Shown here: in pieces, positions 1 through 6,019 of the stretch
Layout: each line of letters opens with the position of its first letter
How positions within the stretch are numbered: position 1 is the stretch's first letter
Assembly: GCA_002333205.1 (NCBI GenBank)
Contig: DDAD01000044.1
Location: forward strand, 15,011-21,095
DNA: 6,085 nucleotides
From: Pedobacter sp. UBA2067
Lineage (GTDB): Bacteria > Bacteroidota > Bacteroidia > Sphingobacteriales > Sphingobacteriaceae
Reading direction: 5' to 3'
Notes under the pieces: generated by a model
Told to the model about the DNA's origin: nothing
Database searches by the model: none
The model's input: only the letters and a program-made list of their open reading frames with translations
Made by a program: the position numbers and the translations under genes

Positions 1-915
1 CGGGTAATCAATGCCTCCAGCATAGACCGAAACTTTTTAGGGGATTTAAGCTTCACTTTCGGCGACTTCTCCTGGGAGGGACGGGATCCCAAAGAAGTGA
101 TTAAGTTTCAGCGGGCACAGATAAATGCAGATTTACTGGAAACGCTCGGAATTGAAATGGCTGCTGGTAGAAGCTTCTCCGCAAAGTTTGGTGCAGATAC
201 CTCTAAAATGATTTTAAACGAAGCAGGCATCAGGGCCATGCGGTTAACCGATCCGATTGGTAAGACCTTTACACTATGGGGTAAAGATTACCAGATTATA
301 GGCATTGTTAAAGACTTTCATTTCGAGTCCCTACATGAAGTTGTACAACCGATGTTTTTCAGGTTCAATTCCGAGCATACCAACAGAATTATGGTGAAAA
401 TAAGCGCAGGTATGGAGCAATCTACCATCGCTGCCCTCCAACGTTTTTACGAGCAATACAATCCAGGATATTCGTTGGACTACAAATTTTTAGATCAGGA
501 TTACCAGGCACAGTATGTTTCTGAGAAAAGGGTAGGCTTGCTTTCCCGATATTTCGCTTTGCTCGCAGTCCTGATATCTTGCCTGGGGCTATTTGGCCTT
601 GCGGCATTTACAGCTGAACGAAAACTTAAGGAAATCGGCATCAGAAAAGTCCTGGGCGCAAGTGAATTAAACATCATCTATTCGCTGTCTAAAGATTTCA
701 CCATTCCTGTTGGTGTAGCAATTCTCATTGCACTACCCGTTAGTTATGTACTGACAACCTATTGGCTAAATTCCTTTGCCTACAGAATTGACCTGCAGTT
801 GTGGTATTTCGTTGGTGCAGGATTCCTGGCGTTGTTTATTTCCTGGATAACAGTTAGCATGCAAGCTATAAAAGCAGCGCATACCGATCCAATCAAATGC
901 CTAAAACACGAATGA
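1..915 (+). CDS. ABC transporter permease, FtsX/MacB type (5' partial)
   Basis: This is the C-terminal 304 residues of an inner-membrane permease. The reading frame is open from base 1, so the real start lies upstream and the in-frame GTG at 97 is not the true start. Residues 1 to about 165 look like the end of a MacB-type periplasmic domain, with DPIGKTF followed by IIGIVKDFHF. Three hydrophobic segments follow at about 184-204, 234-254 and 267-287. Between the first two lies the cytoplasmic FtsX hallmark KEIGIRKVLGAS (about 210-221). The protein ends in the usual AIKAAHTDPIKCLKHE-type tail. Family members in Bacteroidota are about 800 residues with two such halves, so this should be the second half. 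These proteins work with a separate ATPase and commonly export or extract lipids, peptides or drugs. The substrate here is unknown, and the ATPase is not in the window. Confidence 0.93.
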   Translation, partial: RVINASSIDRNFLGDLSFTFGDFSWEGRDPKEVIKFQRAQINADLLETLGIEMAAGRSFSAKFGADTSKMILNEAGIRAMRLTDPIGKTFTLWGKDYQIIGIVKDFHFESLHEVVQPMFFRFNSEHTNRIMVKISAGMEQSTIAALQRFYEQYNPGYSLDYKFLDQDYQAQYVSEKRVGLLSRYFALLAVLISCLGLFGLAAFTAERKLKEIGIRKVLGASELNIIYSLSKDFTIPVGVAILIALPVSYVLTTYWLNSFAYRIDLQLWYFVGAGFLALFISWITVSMQAIKAAHTDPIKCLKHE

Positions 916-934
916 CGCTCCTGATTTCGTCATT
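911..934. terminator. Putative bidirectional terminator shared by convergent genes
   Basis: There is a perfect 7-bp inverted repeat, AATGACG (911-917) and CGTCATT (928-934), with a 10-base loop. The left arm is preceded by an A-rich stretch (903-908) and the right arm is followed by GTTTAT, so each strand has a short U-rich tail after the stem. The permease stop TGA (913-915) and the acetyltransferase stop (930-932 on the minus strand) sit at mirror positions inside the two arms. The stem is short and only moderately GC-rich, so termination strength is uncertain. Confidence 0.5.
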
Positions 935-1376
935 GTTTATGCCAATTGAAATACGTTAATTCAAACTTGACTTCTCCATTTGGATAGCTTCCTACAGGGG
1001 TCCAGCCCTGAAGCTCGTAGAATTTAGCCGCCCGGGTATTCGGAGCAGTACCCAGCACGGCGTTCTCTTTAGTCTGGGAGAAATACCATTCCATCATGAT
1101 CCTGTGTAATTCTTTTCCAATACCCATCTCTGCAAATGCCGGATCAACAAACAATGCCCAGACGCTTTTCACCTGCAGATCAATAATCGAAAATCCAACA
1201 ACACCCTCACCATCAACGTCACAAACCCAACCTTTTCCTCGTTCTGAGATGTAGATGGCTACATCTTCATCTGTAACCAGTCCGGGATCACGCAATCTGT
1301 TTTCTTTCACTAAATTTCTTACGACCTGCATTTGCTTGATGTCGGACAGTTCTGCATATCTAAACTTCATCACCAT
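930..1376 (-). CDS. GNAT-family N-acetyltransferase
   Basis: This is a 148-residue cytoplasmic protein with a single GNAT fold, the usual length for the family. It would transfer an acetyl group from acetyl-CoA to an amine. The N-terminal FRYAELSDIKQM (5-16) is the typical first strand and helix. Residues 58-66 (GVVGFSIID) and 72-78 (VWALFVDP) are the central strands. The acetyl-CoA loop is AEMGIGKEL (82-90). The family pattern is Q/R-x-x-G-x-G, and here the first position is Ala, a mild deviation. NTRAAKFYELQGW (113-125) is the classic motif-B segment. The start at 1376 reads MVMKF; the second Met (1370) is an alternative that loses two residues. The gene follows the DUF2490 gene by 59 bp and ends 14 bp from the convergent permease. 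The substrate (small molecule, peptide or antibiotic) cannot be told from sequence. Confidence 0.9.
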   Translation of the reverse strand: MVMKFRYAELSDIKQMQVVRNLVKENRLRDPGLVTDEDVAIYISERGKGWVCDVDGEGVVGFSIIDLQVKSVWALFVDPAFAEMGIGKELHRIMMEWYFSQTKENAVLGTAPNTRAAKFYELQGWTPVGSYPNGEVKFELTYFNWHKQ

Positions 1377-1379
1377 AGT

Positions 1380-1396
1380 CTAAATATGCTAAATAT
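1380..1396. repeat. 8-bp direct repeat upstream of GNAT gene
   Basis: CTAAATAT occurs twice in a row with one base between copies (1380-1387 and 1389-1396). On the minus strand this reads ATATTTAG twice, ending 3 bases before the acetyltransferase ATG. It occupies the leader where a ribosome-binding site would be. It could be AT-rich leader sequence by chance or a small regulator site; nothing else supports either. Confidence 0.35.
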
Positions 1397-1415
1397 TCCG
1401 CAAAATGGAATTTAG
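1389..1415 (-). terminator. Weak hairpin between DUF2490 and GNAT genes
   Basis: CTAAATATTCC (1389-1399) can pair with GGAATTTAG (1407-1415) around a 7-base loop. The inner 5 bp are perfect and the outer part needs two unpaired bases. It lies downstream of the DUF2490 stop codon. No U-run follows on the minus strand, so it may be a weak terminator, an mRNA end-stabilising hairpin, or chance in AT-rich DNA. Confidence 0.22.
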
Positions 1416-1435
1416 TACTGGCACTGCGGGTAAGG

Positions 1436-2110
1436 CTAAAAATTGTGGTAAAAGCCGATGTTTAAGAACAGCTTGTGGCGCAGCTGCGTAAATACGTCTT
1501 CCATCCGATAATCCGCTCCTGTTTCAATTCGGTTGTCATCGTCAATGGTATAGCCGACTACAGCTAGCCCACGAATTTCCATATTTGTCTTCGAAGCCTG
1601 AAGAATACCAAGGTATTCGTTGTTTAGCTTCAAATAAAACTCTTTAGGATCGACCTGCAACCCACTTAGTGGTTTTTCCCAACTGGCACGATAGCGCAAA
1701 CGAAATTGTACGGCTTCATCTTTTTCGAAAGTCTGGTCCGTTCTAAAGCGGTGACTCAGTCGCGAGCTGTACAGCTTTTGCGTATAGGCATATTGTTGAA
1801 TGAAACGCTGAATATATTTACCTTCCTCCCGGCGGATCAGATAACCAAGTCCTACGTCATTGGCGGCGTTAAGCGCTTTGTTGGCTACGACCTCTAAGTC
1901 TAAGCGCTCGAATATGCGTTCATTTTTATCATCAGGAAAGGGGTGTTGCTTTAAAAGCTGCCGGCCTTCCAGTTTGCTGTTGATTTTCCAGTCATTTTGC
2001 AGTTTGATGGTGGTGTTGATAACCGGGAGTATTCCAAACTGGTTCTGCGCAGAAGCTATTGAGCTGATAAACATGAATAGCCCAAGGATAAGGTAATATT
2101 TCATGAGCAT
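1436..2110 (-). CDS. DUF2490-type outer-membrane beta-barrel protein
   Basis: This is a 224-residue secreted protein. Residues 1-21 form a Sec signal peptide, with a hydrophobic core LILGLFMFISSIASA and likely cleavage at ASA|QNQ. The rest shows alternating polar and hydrophobic strands typical of a small beta-barrel, for example QFRLRYRASWEKPL (135-148) and RLSHRFRTDQTF (117-128), which resemble DUF2490 proteins. The last strand, LFLNIGFYHNF, ends in Phe, matching the C-terminal aromatic signal for barrel assembly by BAM. The family has no established function. The start ATG (2110) overlaps the stop of the PepSY-like gene by one base (TAATG), so the two are very likely translated together. 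A second in-frame Met at 2104 is an alternative. The family call is by recognition of the strand pattern and could be a neighbouring barrel family. Confidence 0.82.
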   Translation of the reverse strand: MLMKYYLILGLFMFISSIASAQNQFGILPVINTTIKLQNDWKINSKLEGRQLLKQHPFPDDKNERIFERLDLEVVANKALNAANDVGLGYLIRREEGKYIQRFIQQYAYTQKLYSSRLSHRFRTDQTFEKDEAVQFRLRYRASWEKPLSGLQVDPKEFYLKLNNEYLGILQASKTNMEIRGLAVVGYTIDDDNRIETGADYRMEDVFTQLRHKLFLNIGFYHNF

Positions 2111-2721
2111 TAGAAGAGTAAGTGCGGACTGTCTTTTTGGATAATTTTTGATTTGCTAATGAGCTTTCCCTGTTCGTTGACAAGTACTTCATAGTCAGAA
2201 GTACCTTTGTCCTTCGAACCCCTGATAACGAGTTCATACTTCGTTGTGTATTTTTCTAAAGGCTCTTTCTTACCAACAAGTAACTGCAGGGTTGATGCTG
2301 GCCCAGTCCACTGTTTTTGAACTTTAAGGATTTTAGTGCGCGTGAATTCTGCTTCCAGCGTCTTTTTGATAGCTTTACGGAGATCTTCAGACAACGATTG
2401 GAACTTAACAAGTACCTCAATATCCTGAAGCTTTCCCTCCTGATCAAATTCAATGCTATAGATGGTACCGTCTGCCTTTACCTTCGCTTCGATACTCCGA
2501 CCTTTCTGACTTTCTTCAGCATACCACCGTATGCGCTGGGTTTCAAAGACCTTACCCACAAATTGCAACGCAGGTTTAGGTACTTGGGTAGCCTTAATGG
2601 CATATTCGCGTTCTATCTTTTGCTGCGCGGATGTCATCGTCGGGCATAGCAGTAACACCAAGGCCATCAAGGCAAGACTGCTCAGCTTTTCTTTCAAAAG
2701 TTGGTATTGTTTCATCATCAT
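2110..2721 (-). CDS. Secreted PepSY-like (BLIP-like fold) periplasmic protein
   Basis: This is a 203-residue exported protein of unknown biochemical role. Residues 1-32 form a signal peptide with hydrophobic core LALMALVLLL and likely cleavage at TSA|QQ. The Cys at 26 does not sit in a good lipobox, so a lipoprotein is unlikely. After the leader, YAIKATQVPKPALQF (40-54) and IRWYAEE (64-70) lead into IYSIEFDQEGKLQDIEV (87-103), the strand-turn-strand typical of the Bacteroidota PepSY-like family. A second, similar unit, YEVLVNEQGKLISKSKI (177-193), suggests two PepSY-like repeats. The mature protein is rich in Lys. Three ATG codons run together (2721, 2718, 2715). The AAGGA just upstream best fits the third, which would give 201 residues. 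It is 82 bp downstream of the GNAT gene and overlaps the DUF2490 gene, pointing to a joint envelope function. Confidence 0.82.
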   Translation of the reverse strand: MMMKQYQLLKEKLSSLALMALVLLLCPTMTSAQQKIEREYAIKATQVPKPALQFVGKVFETQRIRWYAEESQKGRSIEAKVKADGTIYSIEFDQEGKLQDIEVLVKFQSLSEDLRKAIKKTLEAEFTRTKILKVQKQWTGPASTLQLLVGKKEPLEKYTTKYELVIRGSKDKGTSDYEVLVNEQGKLISKSKIIQKDSPHLLF

Positions 2722-2725
2722 CCTT
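2721..2725 (-). promoter_or_regulatory. AAGGA ribosome-binding site for the PepSY-like gene
   Basis: On the minus strand AAGGA is followed directly by TGATG and then the third ATG. The spacing is five bases to the third ATG (2715), two to the second and none to the first, which overlaps the motif. The sequence therefore favours initiation at 2715. Shine-Dalgarno sequences are often weak or absent in Bacteroidota, so this is suggestive only. Confidence 0.4.
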
Positions 2726-2803
2726 AATCTGGTGAAATGCGGTGCTAACTCTGTGCCACCATTGCTGGATTTCTGCTGGTTTTAATTTTACGGAACTAAT
2801 AAC

Positions 2804-3340
2804 TCAATTGACATGACATTCCAACCAGTCTGCCTTTTTGATTTCATATACAAAATTCAGCTTAGGCGCCTCACCGTAGTAGCTTACTTCTTGCTCCGCA
2901 ACTTTCCTTGCGCCCAAGCGACTGACGGCGATCTGCGAGCGGATGTTGCTGGCGCCAATATGGAAGTACACCTTAGAAACGAATTGAAAAGCATAGTCCA
3001 GGATGAGCGATTTTACAGCATGATTGATCCCTGTTCCCCAACACTTCACCGCATAGAAGGTGTAGCCAATCAGAATGCTGCTGTCCTGTTCATCGTAGTC
3101 ATAGAACCTGCTGCTGCCCAGAATTTCACTACTGGCTTTATCAATAATCTTAAAAGCGCCTTTGCTCTGCATGGCACCTTCGAAAAAGTTCTGAAATACA
3201 TCCTTTTTCCAGCGATCTTTATTAGGGTGCTGCGCCCAGATTTCCGGATCGGAAGCTACGCTATACAAAGCCTCAAAGTCGGCTTGCTGAAGCGGATAAA
3301 GCGCCACTTTTTCAGTTTCAAGTACTGGTTGTATATTCAT
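2804..3340 (-). CDS. GNAT-family N-acetyltransferase, RimJ/RimL (Acetyltransf_3) type
   Basis: This is a 178-residue cytoplasmic acetyltransferase of the larger RimJ/RimL-like GNAT branch, at the usual length. Residues 10-35 (ending ASDPEIW) are the typical N-terminal strand and helix. ILGSSRFYDYD (73-83) gives the central strands, and KCWGTGINHAVKSLIL (99-114) is the acetyl-CoA loop and helix, with Lys in the Q/R position. ASNIRSQIAVSRLGARKV (130-147) is the motif characteristic of this branch, including the conserved Asn. Homologues acetylate the N-termini of ribosomal proteins or other amines; the actual substrate cannot be inferred. It begins 26 bp after the GH20 gene, so the two are probably cotranscribed, although no functional link is obvious. 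It is unrelated in subfamily to the GNAT at 930-1376. The leader before the ATG is AT-rich with only a weak GAGA. Confidence 0.9.
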   Translation of the reverse strand: MNIQPVLETEKVALYPLQQADFEALYSVASDPEIWAQHPNKDRWKKDVFQNFFEGAMQSKGAFKIIDKASSEILGSSRFYDYDEQDSSILIGYTFYAVKCWGTGINHAVKSLILDYAFQFVSKVYFHIGASNIRSQIAVSRLGARKVAEQEVSYYGEAPKLNFVYEIKKADWLECHVN

Positions 3341-3366
3341 TCTCGTATATCTTCAAGTTAGCGGCA

Positions 3367-5943
3367 TTAATCTGCCCGCACAAACGTAAACATCCATTTC
3401 TCTGGGTTCTGCCAATCCTTCCCTTTGAAGCCACCGATAGGCGACTTCACCAGAACCTCATTCCAGCCTTTCCTAAGTACAATTTTGGTTGGTGCACGGT
3501 ATTCATAGCCTTCATCCACCAGGGGAATTTCCGGATGGCCTTTCTGACCCGCTCTTTTCCAGGCAGGAGGATCAATCAAAGTACCATTAACCCATAGCTT
3601 ACTTTGGTGATTATCCCAGGTGCCTGGCTTAGGTGAGTCTGTGGCAGGAGAGCGGGAGAGGTTGTTAAATCCAATCCAGAAATCCGCTACGGTATCTTCG
3701 TCACTCCAGATCCTGCTGCTCGCATACCAGGTTGTATTTTCCTTTGCATCTTCCAGTACACCGCTAATCAATGGTGCCCACCAGTGCCGCCAGATAATCG
3801 TGCCGCCAACAACTTCTTTTACCGGTTTCAGCTTGGCGATACCCTTGTTCTCCGGGGCGAAGCTTTTAGTCAGTGCTCCTCCATTCGCATAGGGTCCGTA
3901 AAGCTTCCAGGTGCTTGCTGACTGCCGTTTGTATGGGAATGGATAATTAGAAAAATTCAGCTTCTGCTGATCAAGCAGGCGGTTTTCAAACTCCATAAAC
4001 TGCTGTGTACCGCTGTCCCCAGGACTACCAATTGCCGCCACCCAGCCTTGTTTACCACCACCGCGCCAGATGCGTTCTGCGAAGGTCAGAATGCCTGGAT
4101 ATACAGGATTCATGTTAAGCACATCTGTCGCTGTTCCAGCAGCGCGATCATGCCAGGTACACAGTGTTGCGCCTATTGCATTAGCATTTGCCTTGTCTAC
4201 ATTAGAGATTCGTCGGTTGAAAATGGTTGTAACCGCTTCCAATGGGTCCATGTGGTTGATATACAGGTGCCTCGAGTCAACATATTGAATGTTTCCCTGA
4301 TCGGCAATATGTGCATTGTCATCCATCCACATTTGCCTGATGGTATGATCTATGAAGTTGCCCCCAGGTTCCCAGCCAATAACCTGCTTCCCAAAGCCCT
4401 GGATATACTTGCTTACTTCCGGTACAAAATTTTTATTCGTGATCTTCACTTCATCCGCACCGATGTGTATGTAAGGAAAGTCGTACGTCTCAATCAATTC
4501 CTTTAAGATGTTCTTAACGTATGCCAGGCCTGAGTCAGACTGCATATCTGTTTTCATTGCACGTTTAAATGCGGCACTATGTCCAGGCATATCGATCTCT
4601 GGAATAAAGGTGATATACCGTTCCTTACAGTAGGCGATAAGCTCTTTGATTTCAGCTTCTGTATAGTACAAACCTTTATTTCTGGTCATGTGCTCAGGTG
4701 CCGTCAGCTCCGGATATTGTTTTATTGCGATGCGCCAGGCTACATCTTCGGTTGGATGGAAGTGGAAAATGTTCAGCTTGTGTCTGGCCATCACATCGAT
4801 CTGCTGCTTTAGACTTTCCATGGATTGATAATTCCTGCCTACATCAATCATATAAGCCCGCCAGGAGAATGCTGGCCAGTCGGTGATGTCACAGGCATTA
4901 ATCATCACATTATCGCGATTAAGCTGACGGAGTGTTTGGATGCCATTAAAGATGCCGTGCGTACTACTGGCAGCAATCCTTATGGTACGGTCATCCACAT
5001 TGAGGCGGTAAGCCTCCTCCTTAAACTGCGGCGCAGTAATCTGCCTGTCAAGTTCAAGTACGATGTAAGGTTCTCCTGTGCTGGCTTTGTCTGCAATCCC
5101 GAAATCCAGTCCTTTCTCCTTGAAGTAACTTTGAAGTGCTTGCGCTTCTTTACGCAAGCTTTCATCTTTAATCACGATGGTCTTGCTGGCATAAAGCGGA
5201 AATGCACCTTTTTTCCAGGTTAATGATTGTGGCAGCGGAATTATGGATGGTGTTGTTTGAAGATCATATACATACGGCTGTATGATGTGTTTCCAAAGCA
5301 GATAGGCTTCACCTTTTAGATGCAGGCCGTCGTTGCTCAATGCTGGGTTCATTTTCCCTGCTACATCGCTGAAGGGTGTATAAAGGTCAATGTAGGTATA
5401 GTTTTTTTGCTGCGCTTTGGCTTGTAGCGCTGTATTAACGTGTAAGATCTCTTTACCTTTTCCGGTGTGTCCGTTGAACATGCCGTAGATATTGTTCACA
5501 GGCAAAATGCTTTGAACAAAGATTTTTGTTCCCGGCGTTTGCTGTTTCAGGTAGTCTGTTATGATGAAGATGTTCTTCAGTACGCTGTCCGGACTAATGT
5601 TCCTGGCCAGATCATTTGTTCCAATCATCAGGAAGACTTTCGCTGGCTTGCGGTTAGCCACCTCGTCGATACGGTGTATCACACCTGCTGTAATATCCCC
5701 GCTGATGCCACGGTTTTTCAACTTCCCGTCTCCGAAAAGTTCGTCCCATTCACTGCCGTCCGTGATGCTGTTGCCAACGAAGATGACATCACCCTTGGTT
5801 TGCGGCAATGCTTTGAACAAGGTTACACGCTGGTGATAGTACGCTGAAAAGAGGGAATCGGGGTAATTAGGCTTTCGTACCTGCGCCTGAAGTGCATATT
5901 GGGACAGGAAACCTAAAATCAGGAGGGAAAATAATTGCTTCAT
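3367..5943 (-). CDS. Secreted two-domain SGNH esterase / GH20 beta-N-acetylhexosaminidase
   Basis: This 858-residue protein has a signal peptide (1-20, cleavage near LQA|QVR). An SGNH hydrolase domain (about 48-225) carries nucleophile Ser59 in VGNSITDGS, NRGISGD (77-83), GTND (108-111) and Asp205/His208 in DGLH, so all four family blocks are intact. A GH20b-like domain (about 233-355) precedes the GH20 barrel (about 358-650). The barrel has WRAYMIDVGRN (361-371), HFHPTED (394-400), PEIDMPGHS (448-456) and the catalytic pair Asp497-Glu498 in HIGADE. GH20 enzymes release terminal beta-linked GlcNAc or GalNAc using the substrate's own acetamido group. A Trp-rich C-terminal region (about 680-858) may be a jelly-roll carbohydrate-binding module. 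HPTED replaces the usual HLTDD and GADE the usual GGDE. It probably acts in the periplasm or outside the cell. The esterase substrate is unknown; an O-acetyl group on the same glycan is an inference. It is the first gene of the minus-strand block. Confidence 0.93.
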   Translation of the reverse strand: MKQLFSLLILGFLSQYALQAQVRKPNYPDSLFSAYYHQRVTLFKALPQTKGDVIFVGNSITDGSEWDELFGDGKLKNRGISGDITAGVIHRIDEVANRKPAKVFLMIGTNDLARNISPDSVLKNIFIITDYLKQQTPGTKIFVQSILPVNNIYGMFNGHTGKGKEILHVNTALQAKAQQKNYTYIDLYTPFSDVAGKMNPALSNDGLHLKGEAYLLWKHIIQPYVYDLQTTPSIIPLPQSLTWKKGAFPLYASKTIVIKDESLRKEAQALQSYFKEKGLDFGIADKASTGEPYIVLELDRQITAPQFKEEAYRLNVDDRTIRIAASSTHGIFNGIQTLRQLNRDNVMINACDITDWPAFSWRAYMIDVGRNYQSMESLKQQIDVMARHKLNIFHFHPTEDVAWRIAIKQYPELTAPEHMTRNKGLYYTEAEIKELIAYCKERYITFIPEIDMPGHSAAFKRAMKTDMQSDSGLAYVKNILKELIETYDFPYIHIGADEVKITNKNFVPEVSKYIQGFGKQVIGWEPGGNFIDHTIRQMWMDDNAHIADQGNIQYVDSRHLYINHMDPLEAVTTIFNRRISNVDKANANAIGATLCTWHDRAAGTATDVLNMNPVYPGILTFAERIWRGGGKQGWVAAIGSPGDSGTQQFMEFENRLLDQQKLNFSNYPFPYKRQSASTWKLYGPYANGGALTKSFAPENKGIAKLKPVKEVVGGTIIWRHWWAPLISGVLEDAKENTTWYASSRIWSDEDTVADFWIGFNNLSRSPATDSPKPGTWDNHQSKLWVNGTLIDPPAWKRAGQKGHPEIPLVDEGYEYRAPTKIVLRKGWNEVLVKSPIGGFKGKDWQNPEKWMFTFVRAD

Positions 5944-5946
5944 ACT

Positions 5947-5964
5947 TAAGGAAATGGTTCCCTA
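5947..5964 (-). promoter_or_regulatory. Leader hairpin just before the SGNH-GH20 start codon
   Basis: Read on the minus strand, TAGGGAA (5964-5958) pairs with TTCCTTA (5953-5947) around the 4-base loop CCAT, a 7-bp stem with one G-U pair in RNA. The stem ends three bases before the ATG, where it could hinder ribosome access. No Shine-Dalgarno sequence lies outside it. No riboswitch family is recognised. Confidence 0.35.
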
Positions 5965-5975
5965 AATTATCAATT

Positions 5976-5983
5976 TAAGTTTA
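5976..5983 (+). promoter_or_regulatory. Weak -7 candidate for the TesA-like gene
   Basis: TAAGTTTA matches the Bacteroidota -7 consensus TAnnTTTG except for the last base. I see no good TTG-type -33 element about 20 bases upstream. If real, transcription would start near 5990 and the leader would be about 30 bases. Confidence 0.22.
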
Positions 5984-5985
5984 AT

Positions 5986-5993
5986 CAAACATA
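5986..5993 (-). promoter_or_regulatory. Bacteroidota-type -7 promoter element for the SGNH-GH20 gene
   Basis: On the minus strand this reads TATGTTTG, a full match to the Bacteroidota primary-sigma -7 consensus TAnnTTTG. It lies 42 bases before the ATG, predicting a leader of about 35 bases. The expected TTG -33 element is not at the usual 19-21 base spacing; the nearest TTG is 12 bases upstream, which is too close. The call rests on the -7 match and position alone. Confidence 0.42.
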
Positions 5994-6019
5994 AAGTCGT
6001 GTTCCCAAGTTTAGGCTGC

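Noticed and set aside
97..915. The GTG at 97 as the start of the permease.
   Set aside because: The same frame is open to base 1 and its translation there (for example FGDFSWEGRDP) continues the MacB-type periplasmic domain, so the gene is cut by the window edge.
1992..2453. Minus-strand alternative-frame open frames (1992-2237 and 2256-2453) within the PepSY-like gene.
   Set aside because: They overlap a better-supported frame with a signal peptide and PepSY-like strands, and have no domain signal of their own.
2638..2660. A lipoprotein cleavage site at Cys26 of the PepSY-like protein.
   Set aside because: The residues before the Cys are Leu-Leu-Leu, without the small residue expected at -1, while TSA|QQ a few residues later is a good signal peptidase I site.
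2722..2803. A possible promoter or terminator in the 82-bp gap between the GNAT and PepSY-like genes.
   Set aside because: I found no TAnnTTTG element, TTG -33 pair or convincing GC-rich hairpin; only the AAGGA before the start codons stands out.
2813..3361. A 182-codon open frame on the plus strand covering the whole RimJ/RimL-type gene.
   Set aside because: The minus strand encodes a full GNAT with all motifs, and the plus-strand translation shows no recognisable domain or sensible composition. It is an antisense shadow.
4048..5847. Several plus-strand open frames (for example 4048-4506, 4825-5223 and 5467-5847) inside the SGNH-GH20 gene.
   Set aside because: They are antisense to clear catalytic motifs of the minus-strand enzyme and their translations resemble no known family.
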